This document shows, in pieces, positions 10,201-20,585 of a stretch of DNA of 64,000 bases. A program made the translations under genes and the position numbers. The notes below the pieces were generated by a model that worked only from the letters and a program-made list of their open reading frames with translations, had not been told where the DNA came from and did no database searches. Position 1 is the stretch's first letter, and every line of letters starts with the position of its first letter. Source of the DNA: Beroe forskalii (lineage: Eukaryota; Ctenophora; Nuda; Beroida; Beroidae); contig WFMF01000044.1 of NCBI GenBank assembly GCA_011033025.1, positions 310,001 through 374,000 of the forward strand. The letters are read 5' to 3'.

Positions 10201-13110
10201 TGAAGCCCCACGGTCTCTATCACTTGGGTCGTAAGGGTCTTGGCTGATGTAATAAATGAGGTCATCAGTCACATCATTGATGCACATTTCCTCGCCGTCA
10301 CAGAAGTCGTCAATAAGATCTAGCAGTGTCAGGATGTTCCTCTTTTCCCTGATATCAGCACAGCGACTTAACGAAAAGATCATAGACAGCACTGCTGTGA
10401 GGAGTAAGCAAAGCTTCATTTTCAAATGTTTTGGAGACGATAGTCTTTTGAAAGGAATAAACGTAGTAGAAAACCGAAATCTGATGTTGGCAGGGAAATT
10501 TTCACGCTACTCCTTTATCAAAATTATCATGCTCTGTGCATTTGCTTTTATGATCAGGAACTTGAACCTTACAGGCGAGGATACATAGGGCCATAAATCT
10601 AATAAAGTAATAAAGGGATATTTCTTGTGGGTCACCCGAATCTCTTCTTACTTCCTACTTCAATTATATAATTTGAGGTATTATAGTATTATGTACACAA
10701 ATTATTTTGGCCAAGTTCTTGTTTCCTTGTAACCTTGTTAGTTGTAACGAATACCTTATGTATACATGTCGTTTTATTTCAGATTCAGAAGAATCAGTTG
10801 CTATAATTCCAAAAGAAAAACGGAGTCCTAAGAAAAAAGTAAGTCGTTAATGATATTGAATTGCAAAATAGAATCCATGTTGTCATGGAACCATTTTCAG
10901 TAGTAGACCAGTATGATTCAAATTTGTCCGGCACGCGCGAACGCCTAACGAAATTCTTTTTAAGCCTTTCATTTGTTGGCGCTGTCTGTAATAAAAACCC
11001 GGGAAAGACGCGCAACGAGTTCACAGTACAGACTGAGTCAGAGCCTCTATTGGGAATCTTTTTAACCAATTTAAGATTTTAGCAAATTTGAAATCATGAT
11101 TCAGAGCGACAACTTATTTAATACTACTCCTCGCAGGCTGAACCAAGTCCTAAAGCTGTTGCTATCAAGACTCCGGAACCAGTTGCAACCGAACCTGAGA
11201 CTGACCTAACGGTAACTGATCTCGAGGAAGACTGCCCGGATATCGAAAATCTCGTTATCAAGACTACATCACTTCCTGATGTACCAGAAAAGGCAACGCC
11301 ACCTCCATCAACATCGCCCAAGAATCCAGTAGAGAAGACCTCGACCACCAAATCGCCTAAGAAATCAACACCTGCCCCAAAATCAAAAGAACCAGCAGTG
11401 GAGAATGCAGCTTCAGAAGTTTCAACGCCGAGGACAGCAGATAGGACATGTACTCTCTTCGAAGGGAGAGTTGCCACCCCAAATCTAAGGAACATAGGAT
11501 CTCGACATCATCTCGATAGGACTACTCAGAAGCGGAAGGACGAGAGGTTTGGTTTTCGGCTGCAATTATCATGTTATCATGATTAAACTTGTGATCACTG
11601 GTGGGGACATGGGAGTTTTGTAAAGCCATTAAAGTGCCAGACATGCCCGCCGCAGGCGATTTTTTTGAAATTTAGATTTTTTATTGAATTTTGAGCATTT
11701 TCCAGCAATCTACCAAAAACTGAGGGGGACGTGTTCCCCATGTCCCCCAGGAATTGCGGGCTTGATGGGATATGGATGGAGTCGGTGGTGCTGTGGGTTG
11801 TTATTCGTTGTATCGAACTCCTTGCAGCAGAACGTTTCAATAATGGGCAGTGTGTCAGGGAGCCCGACTTATAACCTAGTCAGGCATTTCACCTCACGGC
11901 AATTTATCTCTCTCCTGACCCTAACCATATCCCTGACTAAACAAAACCCTTGATTCTTGCCCTAACCCTTACCAAGACCCTAACCTTTGCCTATAATTGA
12001 ATATGTGGTTAAGTGTCGTTCAGTACGCGGGGGGGGGGGCTGGGCGTTTTCGGTTCAGGCTTGATGGTTCATAATTTGGAAACCATGATGTTGGTATGAG
12101 TAAAGCTCTGAAGAACCTTTTAAGGGGCGGGGGAAACTTTTGAGGAAGGTCACAGTCAAGTTTCAGGTACACTTAATAATCAGACCCACTCGCTTATTTG
12201 GCAGCCCCCCTCTCAGAACGAAATATTGAATTGCCAAGCCAACCAAGTGGTGCGAGGACAAAACACCACCCGGACAAAGCGCCATCCGTAAAAAACACCA
12301 ACTCAGAGCACAAATTCCGCAAAGGAAACGTTCGTGACCCTGTGACACAATTTTACGGTTATGGTTAGAACGTATGGTCCGCACGAGTGTTCCCAACGCA
12401 CTCTGGGTGGCGTTTTGTCCGGGTGACATAGCTGAAATATTTGCATTTATGAGGACTACATAGCTAAACCATATCCTAATCTAGATTCAGCTAGAAAGTC
12501 CAAGCTTCTATTTTGTCCAGAAACTAATAATTTTGAAGCTCCTACTGATCATCAATATTCTTGAAGTTGTGATAAGGACCGCACGACCTCTTTCTCTTCA
12601 AGAATTATGATATTTCTGATTAGTGATTGTCGGATGTCCGTATACCTAACATTGACAAATTAGGATTTCCAGCAACATAGAAATGAAGACAGCCCTGCTA
12701 CCGGGACGGGCCGCAACCCCAGTCATCAAAGAGTCAAGACACCACCTCGACCCCACCACCCCAGTGGCCGCTGGAAAAGGAACTCAGCCATTCACTCCCC
12801 AGATGTCTGACAAGGTAATCTGTGTGGCAGGATCATCCATTACATTCATTGCGTTCAATTGAGAAAACGTTTGGTAGAATGCCTGAGTCTCTTTACCCAC
12901 TTCCTACCAATGTATAACCTTGTATTATCTATCTATTACTAGGTCCAGGAAAAGCTGGATTTTACGACTCCGACAAAGACTGCCGCCAAGGACGGCTGGA
13001 CGAAGGACCTGGACAAGTCGGTGCTGTCCCGGGCGTCGTCCTGCACGTCCCTGGCCAGTGCCACCCTGGATAAAGCGAAGCAGAGGAGCAATGACTTCTG
13101 GAAGAAGTAG
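7290..13110 (+). CDS. MDM1: MDM1 orthologue (microtubule/centriole-binding protein), partial 5'
   Basis: Nine exons with consistent phases: 7290-7403, 7543-7730, 8150-8296, 8519-8593, 8757-8910, 10783-10838, 11137-11546, 12673-12814 and 12943-13110 (stop TAG). Acceptors are all AG; donors are GT. Diagnostic features: two SEYxxxF motifs (SEYDAQF, exon 1; SEYNSRF, exon 3), the repeat type through which MDM1 binds microtubules; the segment VLELRKLAHQFKARSHGTHF in exon 5, matching the vertebrate LREKA...GTHFS block; SRHHLDPTTPV before the C-terminus; and the tail DKAKQRSNDFWKK, like the vertebrate KKRKENFW ending. Vertebrate MDM1 localises to centrioles and restrains their duplication; the same role here is inferred. 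N-terminal exons are missing from the window. The middle exons are Pro/Ser/Thr/Lys-rich and probably disordered. The 11546 donor (GTTTGG) is weak but gives the right phase. Confidence 0.87.
7870..7955 (+). repeat. Duplicated 3' end of MDM1 exon 2 with its splice donor
   Basis: The last 30-40 bases of exon 2 plus the donor (CCTATCAGAGCAGACAAACC, then CAAGGTAG) recur twice, around 7877-7905 and 7913-7953, inside the following intron. They create decoy donors. Neither copy has an obvious acceptor just upstream, so they are probably not exons. Confidence 0.7.
8911..9189. other. MDM1 intron sequence
   Basis: AT-rich intron 5 segment before the foldback repeats. No feature recognised. Confidence 0.5.
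9190..9645. repeat. Tandem pair of foldback (MITE-like) elements
   Basis: Two head-to-tail units (about 9198-9420 and 9418-9645) each start with GTATTAGCCAATTTTGAGGG or a related sequence. Each has outer inverted arms (GAGCATGGCAAATGGTCATG against the reverse of CCAGCCATGCTC) and an inner palindrome built on ATTATTGCACTCG...CGTGCAATAAT, which occurs several times. Each unit could fold into a long hairpin. There is no coding capacity. It lies in MDM1 intron 5. Confidence 0.8.
9679..10425 (-). CDS. Secreted or lumenal acidic protein with paired-Cys repeats, nested in MDM1 intron
   Basis: A single-exon, 248-residue ORF antisense in the MDM1 intron between exons 8757-8910 and 10783-10838. It starts with a clear signal peptide (MKMKLCLLLTAVLSMIFSLS, predicted cleavage near CADIR). 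The mature protein is strongly acidic, with Asp/Glu-rich stretches around residues 80-175. Two internal repeats are visible: DDFCDGEEMCINDVTDDL (about residues 40-57) and DDHCEGDEECLEDLFEEL (about 85-103). A third Cys pair, DECLQNREAC, lies near 190. There is no transmembrane segment after the signal and no ER-retention tail (it ends in DDPEGL). I do not recognise the family. An extracellular or secretory-pathway calcium-binding role would fit the charge but is a guess. Confidence 0.75.
   Translation of the reverse strand: MKMKLCLLLTAVLSMIFSLSRCADIREKRNILTLLDLIDDFCDGEEMCINDVTDDLIYYISQDPYDPSDRDRGASRMTVLLESVDDHCEGDEECLEDLFEELRQRVIDTSNEYNTDDYDEIFEAKDEDFFDESASKEVREAADSWNEDGEGYEAEDDEDDLDFDSDFERFELNENLDETIVNEMYKDECLQNREACKRFVEKEEKLGLNHIGEIQYDGDGQPVAFVPKSMVFKEELRIPEGADDPEGL
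10426..10782. other. MDM1 intron; upstream region of the nested acidic gene
   Basis: AT-rich intron sequence. It would hold the promoter of the antisense acidic gene, but no clear promoter motif was seen. Confidence 0.4.
11547..12672. other. MDM1 intron 7
   Basis: Non-coding. It contains degenerate CCCTAACC-like runs at about 11920-11985, a G-run at 12030-12039, and two oppositely oriented copies of a GGACAAAACGCCACCC-like sequence at about 12258-12290 and 12400-12427. No exon is recognised. Confidence 0.5.
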
Positions 13111-13535
13111 AGCTCATAATGCAGTGGAACTGGAACTGGAACTCAGCTCCCACCATTAATATCGAATATGTTAATATCATTAAAATTATCAGTAAAATGC
13201 ATATAATATTTTCAATTAACTGCATTGTTTGTCACCTGGCTTATTTCTTAAGAATAAAAATCCGACGTTATCACATAGATGAAATATCGCCTTTCAATGG
13301 TGATAAGACAAAATTTTTAGTGAAAGAAGTAGAGTGAAATTGGAACTGGAACTCAGCACTCACAATTTAATTTAATCAAATATGTTAATATCATCATAAT
13401 TATCAGTAAAATGCATATCATTTTTGCGATTATTATTAAGTGCATCATTTGTCACCTGACTTATTTCTTGAAAATGAAAATCAGAAATTATCACATAGAT
13501 TAAGTATCGCCTTTCAAGGGTGATAGCGCAAAACT
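13111..13535 (+). repeat. Tandem duplication in the MDM1 3' UTR
   Basis: A segment of about 205 bp beginning GGAACTGGAACTGGAACTCA (about 13125-13330) is repeated at about 13336-13535 with moderate divergence (shared TCAGTAAAATGCATAT, TTTGTCACCTG and TATCGCCTTTCAA blocks). It directly follows the MDM1 stop codon and is likely 3' UTR. No canonical AATAAA was fixed. Confidence 0.75.
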
Positions 13536-14830
13536 TTTGTTTCTACATGATGTTTTAAGATTGTTTTTAAGTCTAAACGACTCAATTTATTATTGTCCCA
13601 TTAAATTATTTTATCGTTTTACGCATAACCGTACTTGTAGCAAGTTGGAGTAATTTTATCACGTGTATTTCCATACCATGACGACGTGTGACGTATTATA
13701 ATGGCCTATCTGAGCTATGACGCATTCATATAGTTCCTGTTTCATCTCTCCTACGGTTATCATCGTTATCATTTCATGTAATATAGTGTATAGTAAATAG
13801 TTTAACGCATGTGTTGTATTTGAGTTGTGAAACTTTTTATGTATGGAGTATTTTCTCGTATGTTTAGACACTGTATTTGATTCGCGTCCTTTTTTATTTC
13901 AAAATAAGGCACCTTTCCGAATTACGGAAATTAAATACAAACAAACCGACTTACCTTATCTGACATAATTATCACGGACACGACAGTCTCGCTGATAGCA
14001 CCTCAGCTGATAGCACCTCAGCGTGATCTACGCCGTCTCTGACGTTAGCAAGCCGTAGATCTTGCACTTCCTGGACTCTGGAGTCTCCTTGTTCATGTTG
14101 GCTGTCACTGGGAGGCTAGGGGGTACCAGTCAATGTCATGAACAACCTCTCAAATTATGGCTTGTTAATGATAAGACTATCACTTGACCATTTGTTGTGT
14201 TAAAATTCCTTATCTGTTAGCCAAATATGATTATGTGCGTTTATCTGTTAAACTCAATATGTACGTTTCGGGGTGAACCGCAACGCACTCCGTTTTAAGA
14301 TTAGAGTGCTAATTTCTGTAGGTTTTTGCAATTCAGTATCTTAGTATATTGTGAGAGTGAAACTTGGTCTGAAAATGGATTGTTATGACGTCATTCTAGT
14401 ATTTGAGATGATTTTTGTAAGAATTATGAAGGATAAAGGAATTGACTCAGTCAGCCATACTTAAATTTATGATTTAAGGCTAAAAATAACCAAAAATGCC
14501 GATTAAAATTTCGACCGACCATATGCTCAGGCCCTTTGTGACTAAAATTTTACGGCTATAATTTTACCCGACTAAAATATTTGTATTTGTGCAATATGTA
14601 CATTGTATTTGTCATTGTGCAATGTGCAATATCAATATGCACCTTATATTTGTGCAATATGCACCGTTCAACTTTATTTGTGCTTCAAAAGTATTTTTCT
14701 TCCACATTTTTCCCACCAAATCAAATTTTTATGGTTTTGCTTCACTCGCGAAATGTCCATTGAGAGCAAATAATATCCATCATATTCAAGATATGAATGA
14801 TTCATGGACAAACCATGATGCTCTGTAGTA
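13536..14830. other. Intergenic, no gene seen
   Basis: AT-rich. A local direct repeat, GCTGATAGCACCTCAG, occurs at about 13992-14022, and TTTGTGCAATATG-type short repeats at about 14580-14670. No supported ORF. Confidence 0.5.
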
Positions 14831-15205
14831 ATCCAGACGTTTCAAGTAGATAGGAACATCGCTTTATTACGATTTTTGCTGCCAATTTTTAGGCTTATAG
14901 CATGGAGAACTGCATTGCATTTGCAAACGTAATTCCAACAGTTGTGAGCAGCGATCTGGGGGCTGCTGCTAGTAGTAGTAGATAGGAACATCGTCTTTCT
15001 AAGATTTATGCTTCCAATTTTGAGACTTTTAGCATGGTCGACTGATATAAGCGAAAGTTCAACTGAATTGTGGGCAGGGGTCCGGGGGTGGCAGCCCGCA
15101 GCGAGCCAGACGTTTCAAGTAGATAGAAACATCGTTATCGTAGGGTTTTTGCTGCCAATTTTGAGGCAACTAGCATTGTGAACTCCAAAATATATAATGA
15201 ACTTG
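14831..15205. repeat. Three tandem copies of a ~140-bp repeat
   Basis: CAGACGTTTCAAGTAGATAG, then ATCGT and TTTTTGCTGCCAATTTT, recurs at about 14832, 14977 and 15112. The second unit ends in a GGGGTCCGGGGGTGGCAGCC block. The same type of G-rich block is found in the repeats inside the hAT-like element near 51.6-52.5 kb, so the two are likely related. Confidence 0.7.
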
Positions 15206-15617
15206 CATCATAAGGTCTATTTAACTTAATATCTGGGGAAATTTTGTTGCCATTTGAAGTTAGGAAGATTCCTATAGTTTCTGGGAAGTTTAATGGCCAT
15301 TTTAGAGCAAAATATCCTTGGTCTGGTGACTACTAGAAAAATTTTTGTCCAAGGGGCCGGCTAAAACGGTTCAAAATTGATTCGATTTTTGTCCATAGTG
15401 CCGGTTGATTTTGAAAAAGGCCGGCTAAATAAATAAATAAAGGCCAATAAGGTATATTCGGTATGTACTTGATGATAACATTAGATATTTCCATAGCGTT
15501 GGAGTTGAGGTTTTCTGAAACCTGAGAAAGAACTGCTTGACGGACCTTACTCTGTAAATAAGAAGTGGGTGGTACTGAGTTTAAAGGGATTATTAGTAAT
15601 AGTGTTCATTCTACATC
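15206..15617. other. Upstream region of the MFS gene
   Basis: Non-coding. It contains two related GTCCA...GGGGCCGGCTAAAA-type segments near 15345-15430 and a short (AAAT)n run. No promoter element can be asserted. Confidence 0.4.
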
Positions 15618-16970
15618 ATGAATACAGAAGACAAGACGTTATGTATGGGAGCTGTTAAGGCAACCAAAAAGGGCGAAGATTTGACGGTAGAGATGAATTT
15701 ATCAGATAATGAAGCAGAGAAAGAGGATTTATCCAGTAAAAAGACAGGCCTGGCAGAGGTCGACTTCAGCAACCTGAAGTACACAAAGAGGGATATAACA
15801 CTCACTATAATGCTGACACTTATAACTCTAGGAGATGCAATAGAGATCTAATTCTACTTGCCGGGGGTAATCACACAGTCAGCATCAGCTGAACTTGGTG
15901 TGTCAGCTACTCAAGAAGGGATGCTGGGAATAACGCTGTACGTTAGTTTAGCCGTTTCCTGCTTCCTCCTTCCTGCTGTTGAACGTCTCATACATCCCAA
16001 AACAGGGCTTTTAGTTTCCCTCTACACATCAGTGCTGGCAACAACTCTGTGTGCTGTTGTGCCCAACTACTGGACCCTGCTAGCCTCCCGGGCTTTATTA
16101 GGATTATCTATCGGATTCAACTTTAGTACATGTGAGGCGTATTTTGCGAAGGAAGTTTCTAGTTACCATATGTACAACCTAGGTAACCTGGCGGGGCTAC
16201 TATCCTTTACTATAGGTGGGGGATGGGTTGCAGTGCTCGGATATTTGCTCCTTATACGTATAGGATGGAGATACTTCATTGTATGCACCTCTATACCTGT
16301 CTTCATTCCCCCCATCCTGATGCTACACATTGCACTACCAGACAAAACTGCCGACGACACTGAGCTCCTTTATCAAGATGAGGAGGAACAAATAGAAGTG
16401 ACAAACTTCTGGGCCAGGTTGATAAAGGGAAGTGTTGCAAACTTCATCAATACCCTGCAAGGCTGGGGCAGCATTCTGCTAATACCCGCCCTTCTTACCT
16501 ATCTAAACAGCAACAACAGCGCAAACAACCTCTCTCAAGACAAGCAGCTACTTATCCTAGCCTTGTTGTACGGCGGTGCTAAGCTCCTCGGCCGACTACT
16601 CAGCTTCTACCTCCTAAAGCAAGTAAAGTTCAGGGTTCTTCAGCCGATACTGTCAATACTCATAGCTGCTTCCTACTTAGCCTTGGTTCTTAAGAGGGAT
16701 AGTTTAGTGATTACTATCGTCGCTATGGGGGTCGCTAACATGGCTTTTTGTATAACTCGGAGTGAGCTGACGCTGATGGAGTTTGACAAGTATTTCTTTG
16801 GGACTGGGCGTCTGGCACTGGCAGGGGGGACCATGTCGGGCTGTGGAATGTTGGGCGCTTCAGTGGGTGCCGTTGTGGCCCAGTTTTCAAGCAGTTACAC
16901 GGCCGTCATCATTACCTTTGTGCTTAGCTGCATCCAGATTGTCACTTTCTTTTCTATAACAGAACGATAG
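15618..16970 (+). pseudogene. Intronless MFS transporter (SV2/SVOP/SLC22-like) with an in-frame stop
   Basis: One frame runs from ATG 15618 to TAG 16970 (about 450 residues), broken only by TAA at 15849-15851. Residues 1-60 are a charged cytosolic N-terminus. TM1 includes LTLITLGDAIEI, the acidic pattern typical of the SV2/SVOP branch, and the stop falls directly after it, before FYLPGVITQSA. Downstream, about ten further hydrophobic helices are visible with MFS signatures: GMLGITLYVS, LASRALLGLSIGFN and a central charged loop (DDTELLYQDEEEQIE). Motif A between TM2 and TM3 is poor (ERLIHPKTG). No introns, unlike the spliced transporter gene at 21-62 kb, so it could be a retrocopy. A single stop in an otherwise clean frame could be a real null allele, a young pseudogene or a base error. 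Confidence 0.75.
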
Positions 16971-17024
16971 TGAGTTCACCATATAATTATAGTAGTGATT
17001 TTATTTTTACTACACTGATTTTAA

Positions 17025-17997
17025 ATGTCTAATGAAGAACTGATTACATGTCGGCAGATAGTGGAAGTGGCAAGTAATTTGGCAAGAACACTCTCAAATC
17101 AGTGGCGAAGCAAGTTATTTGTGGAGGAAGAACTGAGTCGGAACGTGATGGTTCTTTGGACTTTCGGAGAGTGAAGAGGTGGATCTGTCAGCTTTACTTC
17201 AACTAACAACAAGTTTGTATTGGATCGGTCAAGCCAGTTTGGTGGCCTTCGGAAGAAGTTGTTGACCCTGTTGCAGAGCCTACTAAACAGATCAATAAGA
17301 TGAACAGTAGAGTACAATGGTAAGCGAGGTTTCCAGCACCTGTAGGAAAAACCAGTCATACGAGCGAATTACTGCGGGAAACTCCCGGGAGTTCTCCGAG
17401 TCCCACAAGAGTACAACGAGAGTCCCGTGGTACTCTTTTTAGGACTCCCGGGAGACTCCCGTGTTACTCCCATAGGACTCCAGGGGGACTCCCGTGGTAC
17501 TCCTAGGGGACTCCCAGTCCCAGGGTACTCCCGGGGGACTCCCGTCCCAGGGACTCCCGTAGGACTCCCAGTCTCAGGGTACTCCCGGGGGACTCCCGCG
17601 GTACTCCCTTAGGACTCCCGGGGGACTCCCGTGGGACTCTCAGGGTACTCCCGGGGGACTCCCGCGGTACTCCCTTAGGACTCCCGGGTGACTCCCGTGG
17701 TACTCCCAGGGGACTCCCAGTCTCAGGGTACTCCCGGGGGACTCCCGTGGTACTCCCGTAGGACTCCCAGGGGACTCCCCGCGGTACTCCCAGGGGACTC
17801 CCGGGGTACTCCCGTAGAAGAAGTGCAGGACTGTGTTCCTGTCACCAGATAGGACAGCTGAAGAGAGGGTGAAGCACCGGAAGTTTGTGCCGGTGCTTGA
17901 GATGATGCGGAGAACAGAAGCGGAACCAAGGAAGCAACACATCATCAAGACTTTAATAACTGATGCTATTTTGTTCTTCGCGGATCACTGTGATTAA
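17025..17997 (+). pseudogene. Unrecognised two-exon gene, damaged in exon 1
   Basis: Exon 1 starts at ATG 17025 (MSNEELITCRQIVEVASNLA), shifts frame near 17140, and continues as LDFRRVKRWICQLYF, a stop, then VKPVWWPSEEVVDPV up to donor TG|GTAAGC at 17319/17320. Exon 2 begins at 17829 after TGCAG and reads TVFLSPDRTAEERVKHRKFV and then VLEMMRRTEAEPRKQHI, ending with HCD and TAA at 17997. The junction codon (TG+G, Trp) keeps frame. Conserved-looking aromatic and basic motifs (VKxxWWP, KHRKFVPVLEMMRRT) suggest a real protein family, but I cannot name it. The frameshift and stop suggest decay or sequence error. The intron is almost wholly a minisatellite. Confidence 0.45.
17385..17815. repeat. 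GC-rich minisatellite (GGACTCCCG-type)
   Basis: Irregular tandem repeats of GACTCCCGGGG and GACTCCCGTGGTACTCC-like units, about 10-17 bp each, over some 430 bp. Both strands stay open by composition alone. It fills the intron of the preceding gene. Confidence 0.9.
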
Positions 17998-18185
17998 TTT
18001 TATCAATTTTGACGTTTTAGAAGGACTGGAGTAAGATATGGGTTTAAGATTATGGGATGTTTTGATTTTGGGAACTTTTGTACCCGTAATTGTCCCTTTG
18101 AATTTTTACCCAATACCCAAATCCTCATTGATTGCAATTTTTCTGACAGATTATATGGACCTTAATATATGTGAAGCTTAATTGA
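17998..18185. other. Spacer
   Basis: AT-rich. No feature recognised. Confidence 0.4.
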
Positions 18186-18745
18186 TGGAAGTTCTCAAAT
18201 GTGTTGAGTGATTAAATCATTTTAATGTGTACTACATATTTTCTTTGTCCACACAAAAAAGAGGTAACTCTTTAGGGGGGAGGTTCAATGAAAAAATGAA
18301 ATGTCTTTTGTCTATGGGATCATTCACATATTACGTTATCAATTTTTGGCCGATTTTAATTTCCCCAATCAAGTTTACAGCAGTTGATTGCAATAAAATG
18401 ACAGAAACCTGGCCCTTAATATAGGTGATAACGTAAAAAATATGGAAGTTCTCACATCTAAGAATTTTTAAATTTTTTATTTCTAGATATTTTTTCTTTT
18501 CACACAAAAAGGGGTAATCTTCAGGGGGAGGTTCAATGAAAAATGAAATGTCTTTGTCTATGGGATCGTTCAGACCCATTATTTAAAATTTTAAATTTAT
18601 TTAAAATATATAATCAAGTTTACGCTGACATTTGTAACAATAAATGTACTCATTTTGGATATGGCCTCCCCCTAGGTGATAACGTAAAAAATGAACGATC
18701 CCTATCTAAGAATTTTTTAAATTTTCTATTTCTAGATATTTGATC
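18186..18745. repeat. Imperfect direct repeat of ~270 bp
   Basis: Two copies (about 18186-18485 and 18486-18745) share CACACAAAAA.GGTAA, GGGGAGGTTCAATGAAAAA, GTCTATGGGATC and GGTGATAACGTAAAAAAT, and a common end CTAAGAATTTTT...TTTCTAGATATT. No coding potential. Confidence 0.75.
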
Positions 18746-19945
18746 AATTCACTTCAACGCTGATCATCAGCGCTGATCGGCATGATCGATTTCAATAAGG
18801 TGCTGATATGCCAAACATTGTACCGCTGCTTAACCCAGGAGTTGCGTCTATAGTAAACAGGTACTATAGGACCTTCATGTGAGTTTACACAATGTCACAA
18901 TAGGATCGTGTACACAGTGCTATACAACTCATCATGGAAACGACTGCAACAGAGTCAAACTGAGCTGTTTGTTATGGAGTCACACTTGGTCTTTTTATAC
19001 ACTATCTTGCCACTGCTATTGTTTGAGTTGTTACGGGAAAATTATTGATATTGAAACGATTGTCATTTCATTGTGCTTCATTGATCCGTTCTGGTGGTAA
19101 ATTTTCGTGAAATTTTATCCCCATTTTATCCAAGTGGCATTTTTTGGACTTCAAAAACAACATTGATCCCCACAAATTAAAATTAATGATCCCTAAGAAT
19201 GAGAGTAAGAATATCTATCGCCATCTCTTCCTCATCTCTGATCTCTACTTCTTCCTTATTCTTAAGTTCCTAATCTTAACCGAGCCTTCCAAAAATTCAA
19301 TTCACTCATTTATTTTGGTGAAACAACTGCAAGTTCAATCTGGTCAGATAGAACTCTAAACTCGCATTCTGTGCTGCATCTTAATGAACGTCAGTTTCTA
19401 AAGTACATAAAATGTTAAAATTATCCGATATGCAAATGCAATTAACGATTATAAATATAAGAAATAATTTAAGCCGCTGCTGATTGCAACATATTTCTCT
19501 TTCTGAACACATTAAAACCTCGCATGATCAAGTAACCTCACTACTCGCTGTTCTGTGCTACCTTAGTATCTGCACTGCCTTCTGCGCACCTCACTAAACC
19601 GAGATGATGACGGCTCACACAACCGCCTATTTCTCGATCTGCAGTCCTTATCCTCTAGAAGGTGTTTAAAAGTAGTCGCAGGTGTCTGTGTTTCTCTGCT
19701 GCAGTACAATGTATACGAGCAAGGTGTGCACTACTTACTTATTTTAATTTGTATTGAAGTCGCAATATTCTGCTATAGCATATTCGCATATTGGGCTATT
19801 GTACCCGTTAGTTTCTGATTGAGTTAGCTTCCCAAAGTGTTTTTGAAAACCGCTTTGTGAATGTGAGCTTACATCGCCCTGTAGTGTGTTTGTAGTTCAT
19901 TAACCTCTTCAAATTTTATTCTACCTACATGGAGAAAGATCGGTA
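18746..19945. other. Intergenic, no gene seen
   Basis: AT-rich with only short chance ORFs. A first exon of the SLC22-like gene could lie here, but none could be supported. Confidence 0.4.
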
Positions 19946-20045
19946 AAAGATCTGCAGAGATGGGAAGGAATTTGAAAGTGATTGCAAGGTGATAGGAAAG
20001 TGATTGGAAAGTGATAGGAAAGTGGTTTGAAAGTGATTGGATGTA
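19946..20045. repeat. Short tandem repeat (GTGATAGGAAA-like)
   Basis: About six degenerate copies of AAAGTGATTGGA/AAAGTGATAGGA in roughly 85 bp. Confidence 0.75.
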
Positions 20046-20134
20046 AAATGCACCAAAAAATTACTCCCTCCTCTGTTTCCCTCAATATTTTGGGGAGCTG
20101 TCGGGAACTTGTTCCCATCCACAGACCCCGGTGT

Positions 20135-20585
20135 GATGGGGCTTTGACGGCTCAGCCGCAGAGCCACTACGCTGGTGGGCTGGTTGTGTGGCTTGACGGC
20201 TCAGCTGCAGAACCACTACGCTGGGGGACTGGTTGTGTGGCTTGAAGGATCAGCTGCAGAGCCACTATGCTGGAGGACTAGATATTTGGCTTTACGGCTC
20301 AGCCGCAGAGCCACTACGCTGGGGGACTAGATATGTGGCTTTACGGCTCAGCCGCAGAGCCACTACGCTGGGGGACTAGATATGTGGCTTTACGGCTCAG
20401 CCGCAGAGCCACTACGCTGGGGGACTAGATATGTGGCTTTACGGCTCAGCCGCAGAGCCACTACGCTGGGGGACTAGATATGTGGCTTTACGGCTCAGCC
20501 GCAGAGCCACTACGCTGGGGGACTAGATATGTGGCTTTACGGCTCAAGCTCAGCTGCAGCGCCACTGCGCTGTGGGCTGCTGTAT
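20135..20585. repeat. 49-bp minisatellite
   Basis: About nine head-to-tail copies; the middle five are nearly identical with an exact 49-bp period. Each unit holds the palindrome GGCTCAGCCGCAGAGCC and the stretch GGACTAGATATGTGGC. The outer units are more diverged, as expected for an array that expands in the middle. Confidence 0.95.

Noticed and set aside
11124..11495. Minus-strand Gly/Ser/Val-rich frame
   Set aside because: Antisense shadow of the large MDM1 exon.
17427..17950. Frames reading GDSRGTP or GVPREYHGSP in the minisatellite
   Set aside because: Collagen-like appearance comes from the GGACTCCCG repeat; it lies in an intron between splice sites.
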